DNA from: Candidatus Omnitrophica bacterium CG02_land_8_20_14_3_00__42_8
GTDB lineage: Bacteria > Omnitrophota > Gorgyraeia > Gorgyraeales > Gorgyraeaceae
DNA length: 15,837 nucleotides
Direction: 5' to 3'
NCBI GenBank assembly: GCA_002780805.1
Contig: PEUD01000087.1
Span: forward strand, 1 to 15,837
Below the pieces are notes generated by a model. It was not told the origin of the DNA. It searched no databases and was given only the letters and a program-made list of their open reading frames with translations. The translations under genes were made by a program, and so were the position numbers. Shown one piece after another: positions 1 through 6,503 of this stretch; positions within the stretch are counted from its first letter, which is position 1; every line of letters starts with the position of its first letter.

Positions 1-2
1 GC

Positions 3-1028
3 TGCATAAATAAAAAAGGGGTGATAGGCCTGGAGTTGGAAGAGGCCGGATTTGACGTTACTTCCCTTAACGTGGATTATAATCTTTTTGCTGTTTTTAA
101 GATATACGGGGTTATAAAAAAGTTTAACCCTGATATCGTGCATACAAGCCTGTTTTATGCGAATTTGTTCGGCAGAATAGCCGCAAAAATGGCCGGCGTG
201 CGCGTGATATTATGCGAGGAACAGAATATATGCGGATGGAAATCCAGGAACCTTTTTTTTATAATAGCAGACAGGGTTTTGTCGTTAGTAACAGACAGGA
301 TTATCGCGTGCTCGGAGTCCGTAAAGAAGTTTACCATGGGCCAGGAGAATATAGGTAGTTCCAAGTTCGCGGTTGTATATAATGCATTTGACAGGGATAA
401 GTTTGATATAGAGCTGCCTGCTGCGCCTGATATTAAAATATCAATGGGTTTTAAGGCTACCGACAGGATCATCGGCACCATCGGCAGGTTATGCGAACAA
501 AAAGGGCATGTTTACCTGATAGAGGCAATGGCTAAAGTGGTCGTGGAAAATGCCGGTGCCAGGCTTCTTATAGTGGGCGAAGGACCGCTTAAGTCCAGGT
601 TGGCGAATATGGCCGGTAATGCTGGGATATCAGATAAAGTTATTTTCATGGAAAAACGCCGCGATGTCCCGGCGTTTTTGAAGATGCTGGATGTTTTTGT
701 TTTGCCGTCTTTGTGGGAGGGGTTGTCTGTGGTGCTTCTTGAGGCCATGTATATGGCAAAGCCAATAGTAGCCACAGGTATACCAAGCAACGCCGAGGCA
801 ATGATTGATGGGCAAACCGGGGTTTTGGCTAAAAAAGCCGATGCGGGCTCTCTGGCTGAAGGCATAAACTTTTTATTAAGAAACTCTGAGGCCTCCAAAA
901 CTTTGGGTGACGGCGCTAAAAAAAGAGTGCTGGAATATTTTACTCCGGAAAAACGGGCCTGTGAATTGACCAACATGTACGATTTATTGGCAGATGAGAA
1001 AAAAATACATATTAAAAAATGCGGATGA
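3..1028 (+). CDS. GT4 family glycosyltransferase, 5' partial
   Basis: Retaining GT-B glycosyltransferase, expected to move a sugar from a nucleotide donor to a growing glycan at the cytoplasmic face. The frame is open to the left edge. The first readable residues (CINKKG, then VIGLELEEAGFDV) match the region after the first Rossmann strand in this family, so a GTG at 21 is probably internal and roughly 50 N-terminal residues lie outside the window. Numbering from that GTG, the donor domain shows GTIGRLCEQKG (152-162), GEGPLKSRL (186-194) and the EX7E pair E233/E241 within EGLSVVLLE, followed by PIVAT and a GQTGVL loop. The C-terminal end is complete (TGA at 1026-1028) and overlaps the next gene by 35 bases. 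Family assignment is strong; donor and acceptor sugars cannot be read from the sequence. Confidence 0.93.
   Translation, partial: CINKKGVIGLELEEAGFDVTSLNVDYNLFAVFKIYGVIKKFNPDIVHTSLFYANLFGRIAAKMAGVRVILCEEQNICGWKSRNLFFIIADRVLSLVTDRIIACSESVKKFTMGQENIGSSKFAVVYNAFDRDKFDIELPAAPDIKISMGFKATDRIIGTIGRLCEQKGHVYLIEAMAKVVVENAGARLLIVGEGPLKSRLANMAGNAGISDKVIFMEKRRDVPAFLKMLDVFVLPSLWEGLSVVLLEAMYMAKPIVATGIPSNAEAMIDGQTGVLAKKADAGSLAEGINFLLRNSEASKTLGDGAKKRVLEYFTPEKRACELTNMYDLLADEKKIHIKKCG
652..679. other. Perfect 10-bp inverted repeat, terminator-like, inside a gene
   Basis: Arms at 652-661 (AAAAACGCCG) and 670-679 (CGGCGTTTTT) are exact reverse complements around an 8-base loop. The GC core followed by five T residues looks like a weak bidirectional intrinsic terminator, but it lies inside the GT4 coding sequence (codons for EKRRDVPAF) and may be chance. 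The structure is seen directly; a function is not supported. Confidence 0.3.
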
Positions 1029-1923
1029 TGACAGAAACTTCTGGGAAGAAAACTGGTTTGTAACAAACCTGGAAGATGCGGTAAGGTTTTGCGGCGAATC
1101 TCCCGTAACGCCTGTGCTTGATAAATATTTTCCTAAAAAAGGCAAAATACTGGAGGGCGGCTGCGGCCCGGGATACTTTGTGATATATTACAGCCGCATG
1201 GGCTATGATATGGAGGGTGTTGATTTTGCCAAAGGCGCGATAAACCGCACATTGAGCGTATATCCGGAAACACCCATAAAAGAAGGCAATGTCCTCGAAC
1301 TTGATTACCCTGATAATTATTTCAAGGCATATTATTCCGGAGGCGTCGTGGAACATTTTGAGGACGGCCCTTATGCCGCGCTGAAAGAGGCATACCGCGT
1401 GTTGGATAAAGACGGAACATTGATAATTTCTGTCCCGTATTTTAACTTGTCACGCAGGATAAATACTTATAAGAATCCCGCCCTGCTGATAAATGGGAGT
1501 TCTGATGTGTATCCGGATTTTGATGGGTTTAAATCGGTGTATAAACTCACCCCAAGGCATAACCGGGATGGTTTAAACCGTGAGGGGTTTAGTTTTCATC
1601 AATATGAATATACAAAAAATGAATTCGCGCGCATATTAGATGAGAGCGGGTTTGATATTATTTTAAACCGGCCGCTTTCGATTATATGGGGGCTTAGGGA
1701 TTTCTCGTTTATCAGAAAGGCTATGGCCGAATATAGTAATCAATCTATCTCTAAAATTGCGGATTCTGCAAGTGCGAAACCTGCAGTGCGCAGCCGGGAT
1801 AGTTTTTTAAAAAACCTAATATTAAAGGAAGACCGTAATTTGCCGTTTGCCGGGCCGTTATTAAAAGTTTTGGGTGCAGGGTTTGCAAATCTGATACTCT
1901 TTGTGTGTAAGGTTAGGAAATAG
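994..1923 (+). CDS. Class I SAM-dependent methyltransferase
   Basis: A 309-residue protein with a Rossmann-type SAM domain: motif I is ILEGGCGPG (residues 52-60), the acidic residue at the end of strand 2 is D77 (GVDF), and the post-motif region reads GGVVEHFEDG (116-125) followed by EAYRVLDKDGTLIISVP. This pattern is typical of the Methyltransf_11/25 group acting on small molecules or glycan sugars. About 150 residues after the SAM core show no motif I can name and may bind the acceptor. The ATG at 994 lies 35 bases inside the preceding gene and has no strong Shine-Dalgarno site, so translation may be coupled. In this context O- or C-methylation of a sugar is the likely role, but this is inference; the target atom cannot be predicted. 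Confidence 0.88.
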   Translation: MRKKYILKNADDDRNFWEENWFVTNLEDAVRFCGESPVTPVLDKYFPKKGKILEGGCGPGYFVIYYSRMGYDMEGVDFAKGAINRTLSVYPETPIKEGNVLELDYPDNYFKAYYSGGVVEHFEDGPYAALKEAYRVLDKDGTLIISVPYFNLSRRINTYKNPALLINGSSDVYPDFDGFKSVYKLTPRHNRDGLNREGFSFHQYEYTKNEFARILDESGFDIILNRPLSIIWGLRDFSFIRKAMAEYSNQSISKIADSASAKPAVRSRDSFLKNLILKEDRNLPFAGPLLKVLGAGFANLILFVCKVRK

Positions 1924-1934
1924 ATTTTATAACA

Positions 1935-1940
1935 AGAGGG
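1935..1940 (+). promoter_or_regulatory. Ribosome binding site deciding the DegT-like start
   Basis: The purine stretch AGAGGG sits five bases before ATG 1946. It supports that start over an in-frame GTG at 1901, which lies inside the methyltransferase gene and would add 15 residues with no resemblance to the family's N-terminus. Confidence 0.65.
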
Positions 1941-1945
1941 TTTTT

Positions 1946-3154
1946 ATGATACGTGTTAGAGTTGGAGATTTTAGGCTGGGAGAAAAAGAAAGAAAAGCGC
2001 TTCTGGATGTTATAGATTCAGGCAGGATTTCCGAGGGGAAAAAGACATCTGATTTTGAAAAAGCCTGGGCCGGATATATAGGTACCAGATTTTCGGTTGC
2101 GGTCAATTCCGGAACATCCGCTTTAATGGCCGGGCTTACGGCCTTAAAGTACAAATACAACTTAAAACCCGGGACAAAAGTGGTAACAACTCCTTTGACA
2201 TTTATCGCCACGATAAATGCTATATATGCTACCGGTTTTGTTCCGGTATTTGCAGATGTCGACAGCCATACTATGGTTATTACCCCGCAGAGCGTAAAAG
2301 AGGCCTTAAAGTGCGAACCAGGCGCGCGTATTTTGTTGCCCGTACATCTTATGGGTTATCCTGTCGATATGGATTCTATAAACGATATAGCGAAAGCCAA
2401 TAATTTAATAGTAATGGAAGATGCTGCGCAGGCTCATGGGACTATATATAAAGGCAAAAAGGTGGGTGGTTTGTCGGAACTGGGGATATATTCTTTTTAT
2501 ATAGCGCATAATGTTCAGGCAGGAGAGATGGGTGCGGTTGTGACAAATGATGCGCAGATATTTAAATTGGTAAAAAAGATCAAAGCGCACGGCCGGATGT
2601 GTGAGTGTGAAGTTTGTACGAGGCCCAGCGGCGTTTGCCGCATACTTGACTCATATAAAGGCGATGCTGATTTTGACCCGCGTTTCTGCCATGACATAAT
2701 AGGGTTTAATTTTAAGGTTATGGAGTTTCAGGCAGCGCTCGGCTTGACTCAGCTTGAAAAGGCTGATGATATTTTTAAAAAGAGAAACCAGAATGTAAAG
2801 TATTTAAACAGCGGCCTGTCCGGGTTATCGGATATTCTGCAGCTGCCCTATTATTCTCCAGAAGTAAGCTACTTGGCGTATCCTGTTGTTTTGAAGGATG
2901 GCAGTGTAATCTCCAGAAAAAAGCTGCGTGCCGAGCTTGAAGCCTCAGGCGTTGAGACAAGGCCGCTTTTCGGGTGTGTGCCTACTCAGCAGAAGGCCTA
3001 CGAGTTTATGAAAGCGGAGTATATAAAAAAGATCCCGAACGCGCAATATATAGGCACCAACGGGTTTTATGTCGGGTGCCATCAATATCTTAAAAAAGAG
3101 GACCTGGATTTCATGATATCGGTTTTTAAAAAAATACTGCAGGATAAGAAATGA
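1946..3154 (+). CDS. DegT/DnrJ/EryC1-fold enzyme with His for the PLP lysine (E1/ColD-like sugar 3-dehydratase)
   Basis: A 402-residue fold-type I PLP-family protein. Visible landmarks are GTSAL (56-60), the TPLTFIATINAI segment (82-93), VFADVD (101-106), MEDAAQAHG with D159 expected to hold the cofactor nitrogen (157-165), and SFYIAHNVQAGEMGAV (183-198). Ordinary sugar aminotransferases have Lys at position 188 for the internal aldimine; here it is His188. His at this site is the hallmark of the 3-dehydratases ColD and E1 (RfbH/AscC), which use PMP to remove the C3 hydroxyl of a 4-keto-6-deoxy sugar. Just downstream is a cysteine group (C219, C221, C224, C231, plus C248) where E1 carries part of its [2Fe-2S] site. 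The first E1 ligand position appears to be Ala161. The gene overlaps the next by four bases (ATGA). The non-aminotransferase call is well supported; the exact substrate is unknown. A dedicated reductase partner is not in the window. Confidence 0.85.
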   Translation: MIRVRVGDFRLGEKERKALLDVIDSGRISEGKKTSDFEKAWAGYIGTRFSVAVNSGTSALMAGLTALKYKYNLKPGTKVVTTPLTFIATINAIYATGFVPVFADVDSHTMVITPQSVKEALKCEPGARILLPVHLMGYPVDMDSINDIAKANNLIVMEDAAQAHGTIYKGKKVGGLSELGIYSFYIAHNVQAGEMGAVVTNDAQIFKLVKKIKAHGRMCECEVCTRPSGVCRILDSYKGDADFDPRFCHDIIGFNFKVMEFQAALGLTQLEKADDIFKKRNQNVKYLNSGLSGLSDILQLPYYSPEVSYLAYPVVLKDGSVISRKKLRAELEASGVETRPLFGCVPTQQKAYEFMKAEYIKKIPNAQYIGTNGFYVGCHQYLKKEDLDFMISVFKKILQDKK

Positions 3155-3879
3155 ACCTTGCAAATCCTTGTTTTTTATCGATTATACTGCCGACTTACAA
3201 TGAGCGCGAGAATCTAAAAGTTATTATACCGCGCATAGAAGAGACGTTTAAAGATACCGCTCATGAGATAGTTGTAGTGGATGATAATTCTTCCGACGGC
3301 ACAATTGCATGCGTTGAGGAGATGGCTGGCCGTTACGGCAATATAAAGCTTTTAAAAAGGCCGCGTAAGGCAGGTATAGGCTCGGCTTTGCGCGACGGCT
3401 ATAATTATACCTCAGGCGATATCCTGCTTTCAAGCGATGCGGATTTATCTTTTTCAGTTGACGATATGTTAAGGCTGGTTCGCAGCATAAAATCAGGGGC
3501 AGACCTTGTGTTGGGATGCAGGCATGATATGAACGGCAGTTATTACGAGATAAAAAATACAAGAACCGCAATAAAAGGCCTTATAAGCAAGCTCGGAAAT
3601 ATTGTTTTAAGGCTTTTGACAGGTACGGATATACATGATTTCTCCGCAAACTTCAGGGCAATGAAAAAAAGCGCCTGGGAAGCACTTGATGTCAGGGAAA
3701 ACACAAACATTATGCTTTTTGAGACCATTATAAAAGCGAAATTCATGAAGATGAAGATAGAACAGCTGCCCGTAGCTTTTAAAGACAGGATATACGGCAA
3801 ATCTAAACTAAGGCTGTCGGTGGAGATACCTAAGTATACATTTAAGATGTTTTACTATATTATAAGGTACAGGTTTTAA
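3151..3879 (+). CDS. GT2 polyprenyl-phosphate sugar synthase, DPM1-like (module 1)
   Basis: A 242-residue inverting GT-A glycosyltransferase resembling dolichol/polyprenol-phosphate mannose synthases, which transfer a hexose from a nucleotide sugar to a polyprenyl phosphate on the cytoplasmic membrane face. Seen: IILPTYNERENL (11-22), VVVDDNSSDGT (41-51), the metal-binding D96-A-D98 followed by LSF, and the late AFKDRIYGKSKL segment near the C-terminus that corresponds to the family's R..G.SKL motif. The usual SHDP after DAD is replaced by SFSVDD. There is no long C-terminal membrane domain, so it is the short soluble or peripheral form. AGGA at 3141-3144 precedes the ATG by six bases, and the start overlaps the upstream stop. 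It directly abuts a GT-C gene, which suggests that protein uses its product. Mannose as the sugar is not proven. Confidence 0.88.
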   Translation: MNLANPCFLSIILPTYNERENLKVIIPRIEETFKDTAHEIVVVDDNSSDGTIACVEEMAGRYGNIKLLKRPRKAGIGSALRDGYNYTSGDILLSSDADLSFSVDDMLRLVRSIKSGADLVLGCRHDMNGSYYEIKNTRTAIKGLISKLGNIVLRLLTGTDIHDFSANFRAMKKSAWEALDVRENTNIMLFETIIKAKFMKMKIEQLPVAFKDRIYGKSKLRLSVEIPKYTFKMFYYIIRYRF

Positions 3880-5553
3880 ATGATCAAACCCGTCCATAAA
3901 AAAATATTTTATCTTTTGCTTCTGGTATGCTGCGCGTGCGCGATAGCATACGGAATGTTTTCCGACGCCCCGCTTTCAAGGCGGCCCACGGAGACAGAGC
4001 AGATTGATTTCGCTCTTAAATACGGTAGCTGGGATTTTAATCCGCACCACTTTATGCACCCGCCGTTTTTTTCGTATATACTGTTTTTTGTATACGGGGC
4101 GTCTTTTTTTATCGGCATGTTGTTAAGGGTTTTTAACACATTGGGCGATTTTCACCTGTTTTTTTACACCAACCCATTATTTTTTTATATTTTAGCCAGG
4201 ATAACGGTGCTGGTAATGGCTTTATGCTCTTTAATACTGGTTTATAAAATAGCAAAAATGCTTTTTAAAAAAGAGGCAATAGCTTTTTTATCAGCCTTGT
4301 TTCTTGCGGCACTTCCGGTATTTATTATCGCGTCTCACTATGCAGCCGGCGACCTGCCGCTTTTGTTTATGTCGCTTGCGGCATTTTATTTTATAGCTAA
4401 GGTTTTTTTGGCAGGCGCAACGACGGATTATTTTTTAGCAGGTATTTTTACGGGCCTTGCCATAGCTACCAAATACAATGCGGGTATTTTAGTTTGTGGC
4501 CTTGTTTATGCGTGTATTTCAAGCGGTAGGCCGCTTAAAAAAGAGGTTAAAAAGGTTTTATTGGGCCTGCTGTCGGTTGCCGCGGGCTTTATTATAGGCT
4601 GTCCATTCGCCCTGCTTGATTACAGGAGCTTTTCCAGCGGACTGGCCAGGACTTTTCAAAGGTCCAGGCTGGATTCTTATAACTTTCTGTCGTGGAAGGT
4701 CGATAAGCCCGGCTGGATATACATATGGACAAATACGTTTCCGTTTGCTATGGGCGCGCTATTTACATTTTTAGCCGCCGCAAGCATCATAATCAGCCTG
4801 TTAAAACGCGATAAGCGTATAAATATTTTACTTGCAATAATAATACCTTACATTTTATATACAGGTACATGGACCATGATTAAGCCGAGGTATTTTTTGC
4901 ATATCGCCCCGTTTATGTGCATGGTTTCGGCTTTTGTTGTGTACGGATTTATGAATAAAATTGTATACAACAGGCGCGCTTTTGTAGCGGCAATTTTATT
5001 TTTACTGGTGATTTTCGCTCCAAATGTCTATGCTATAATGAGATTTGACAGGTCAATAGGCACGGAACCTGTTTACGTATCCGCAAAAAAATGGATAGAG
5101 TCAAATGTAGCCATCGATGAAAAGATTGCCGTTTCTGAAAGCGTGTGCCTGATGCCCAATGAAAACTCTATTGACAGGCAGATGGATGAGATCCGTAGAA
5201 AAAATATAGGTGAAGGCGTGGCGTTAAAGGATATGCGTAATTATTTATGGGCTATCGGCCGTAAGTACGATGTATATGCGCTGCCTTTGCCGTGGATGGA
5301 AAACTTTGACAGCCAGGATTTTGATTTTAATGCGCTCAGGCGCCTGGGCATTAGATATTTTGTCATAGCGGATGAGTTTGATGAATACATGAAAAATCCG
5401 TCCAGGTATAAACTGCAGTGCGATTTTTTAGGCGATGTAAAAAATAAAGGCACGCTGCTTAAGGAATTTAAAAAAATAAAACCTCAGATGGAGCCGGAGC
5501 TCTCAGGCGGTGCGTATGAATACGTACAGATATACCGGTTCGCAAAACAATAA
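3880..5553 (+). CDS. GT-C membrane glycosyltransferase, GT39/PMT_2-like, with C-terminal soluble domain
   Basis: A 557-residue polytopic membrane protein. It starts with a membrane segment at about 8-26, followed by an extracytoplasmic loop with PTE at 36-38 and DFNPHHFMHPP (52-62). Further hydrophobic helices run to about residue 385, and a hydrophilic tail (about 388-557) follows. The ATKYN (196-200) and KPRYFLHIAPF (335-345) segments are typical of PMT_2-like transferases, which take a sugar from a polyprenyl-phosphate carrier. Family members usually have Asp-Glu in the first loop (PDE); here the Asp position appears to be Thr37, with Glu38 kept and another Glu at 40. The ATG follows the upstream TAA with no gap. 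It shares its layout with the gene at 11043, including a soluble tail of similar size, so the two are probably paralogues. Acceptor unknown. Confidence 0.82.
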   Translation: MIKPVHKKIFYLLLLVCCACAIAYGMFSDAPLSRRPTETEQIDFALKYGSWDFNPHHFMHPPFFSYILFFVYGASFFIGMLLRVFNTLGDFHLFFYTNPLFFYILARITVLVMALCSLILVYKIAKMLFKKEAIAFLSALFLAALPVFIIASHYAAGDLPLLFMSLAAFYFIAKVFLAGATTDYFLAGIFTGLAIATKYNAGILVCGLVYACISSGRPLKKEVKKVLLGLLSVAAGFIIGCPFALLDYRSFSSGLARTFQRSRLDSYNFLSWKVDKPGWIYIWTNTFPFAMGALFTFLAAASIIISLLKRDKRINILLAIIIPYILYTGTWTMIKPRYFLHIAPFMCMVSAFVVYGFMNKIVYNRRAFVAAILFLLVIFAPNVYAIMRFDRSIGTEPVYVSAKKWIESNVAIDEKIAVSESVCLMPNENSIDRQMDEIRRKNIGEGVALKDMRNYLWAIGRKYDVYALPLPWMENFDSQDFDFNALRRLGIRYFVIADEFDEYMKNPSRYKLQCDFLGDVKNKGTLLKEFKKIKPQMEPELSGGAYEYVQIYRFAKQ

Positions 5554-5564
5554 GGATATTTCCC

Positions 5565-6503
5565 ATGAAGAAAAAAATAAGCATAGTGATACCCGCGTAT
5601 AACGAACAAGAGGTCCTTGACGAATTAACACAAAGGTTGAGGTCTGTAATTTCCGGGCTGCCGCAATATGATTTTGAGGTAGTTATAGTGGAAAACGGCT
5701 CAACCGACGGGTCTTTTGGTAAGCTTGTGGCAGTTAATCAAAGTGATTTCAGGTTTAAGATTGTTTGCTTGTCCAGGAATTTTGGGTGTGACGGAGGTCT
5801 TATAGCGGGTTTGAATTCCGCATCAGGAGCCGCGGTAATACTCATGAATGCCGATCTGCAGGATCCTCCGGAAATTATACCTGAGTTTATAAAGAAATGG
5901 GAGCAGGGCTATGATGTGGTCTACGGCATAATAAAAAGAAGAGAAGGTGTTCCTTTCTTTAAAAAAATCATGTCCTCACTTTTTTACCGGCTGATAAATA
6001 GCCTTACAAAAGGCCTTTTTCCTAAAAATGTCAGCGATTTCAGGCTGATAGATAAAAGCGTGCGCGATTGTATATGCGGCATGAGTGAAAGGAATTGTTT
6101 CTTACGCGGTATGATTGCCTGGTTAGGATTTAAGCAGGTCGGTATACCTTTTGACCGCCCGGCCAGGTTTGCGGGCAAGCCGAAGGCCGGATTTTTTACG
6201 CTGGCAAAAGTGGCGTTTAATGGTATTTTTTCATTCAGCTACCTGCCTTTAAGGCTTGTGACACTGCTTGGGTTTATTTTGTTTATATTTTCATCCGTGA
6301 CAGGAGTGGTTTTTATAGCGCTTTTCTTTATATACGGCAGGGTTGTGCCTGGGCACACTTCAGTGATTACGTCAATGTTCTTTTTGTTTGGGTTGTTATT
6401 TTTTATACTCGGGGTTATGGGCGAATATCTGGCCAGGATATACGATGAGGTAAAGCAGCGCCCTGTTTTTATAGTAAAAGAGAGGATAGGGTTTGATTCC
6501 TAG
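5565..6503 (+). CDS. GT2 polyprenyl-phosphate hexose synthase, GtrB/ArnC-like (module 2)
   Basis: A 312-residue protein with an N-terminal GT-A domain and two C-terminal membrane helices (about 229-257 and 266-289), the layout of GtrB, ArnC and related synthases that load glucose or other hexoses onto undecaprenyl phosphate. Seen: SIVIPAYNEQEVL (6-18), SRNFGCDGGLIAGL (70-83), LQDPPEIIPEF (98-108), RLIDKSVRD (160-168), the SFSYLPLRL entry to the first helix, and GEYLARIYDEVKQRP (286-300), which closes the family domain. Two nucleotide/metal-site positions differ from the usual form: VDDGS reads V42-E43-N44-G45-S46, and DAD reads N95-A96-D97. The SKY signature before the first helix is PKA. An AAGGA site lies just upstream of the ATG. 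The TAG stop overlaps the next gene's TTG start region by 11 bases. Probably active, but the changed site is worth testing. Confidence 0.9.
   Translation: MKKKISIVIPAYNEQEVLDELTQRLRSVISGLPQYDFEVVIVENGSTDGSFGKLVAVNQSDFRFKIVCLSRNFGCDGGLIAGLNSASGAAVILMNADLQDPPEIIPEFIKKWEQGYDVVYGIIKRREGVPFFKKIMSSLFYRLINSLTKGLFPKNVSDFRLIDKSVRDCICGMSERNCFLRGMIAWLGFKQVGIPFDRPARFAGKPKAGFFTLAKVAFNGIFSFSYLPLRLVTLLGFILFIFSSVTGVVFIALFFIYGRVVPGHTSVITSMFFLFGLLFFILGVMGEYLARIYDEVKQRPVFIVKERIGFDS

Noticed and set aside
21..23. GTG as the true start of the first GT4 gene
   Set aside because: The frame is open to the window edge, the residues before it fit the family, and the N-terminal nucleotide-fold strand would be missing.
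512..1066. Long antisense open frame (184 codons) opposite the first GT4 gene
   Set aside because: It lies fully opposite strongly supported coding sequence, its translation shows no recognisable domain, and it is explained by the codon use of the sense genes.
1569..1578. Palindrome GGTTTAAACC
   Set aside because: Short perfect palindrome within coding sequence; expected by chance and without a partner site nearby.
1901..1945. GTG-initiated N-terminal extension of the DegT-like gene
   Set aside because: It overlaps the methyltransferase gene, adds no conserved residues, and ATG 1946 has a well-placed ribosome binding site.
1946..3154. Simple annotation as a PLP sugar aminotransferase
   Set aside because: The aldimine lysine is replaced by His188 and an E1-like cysteine group follows, so the dehydratase-type reading is preferred.
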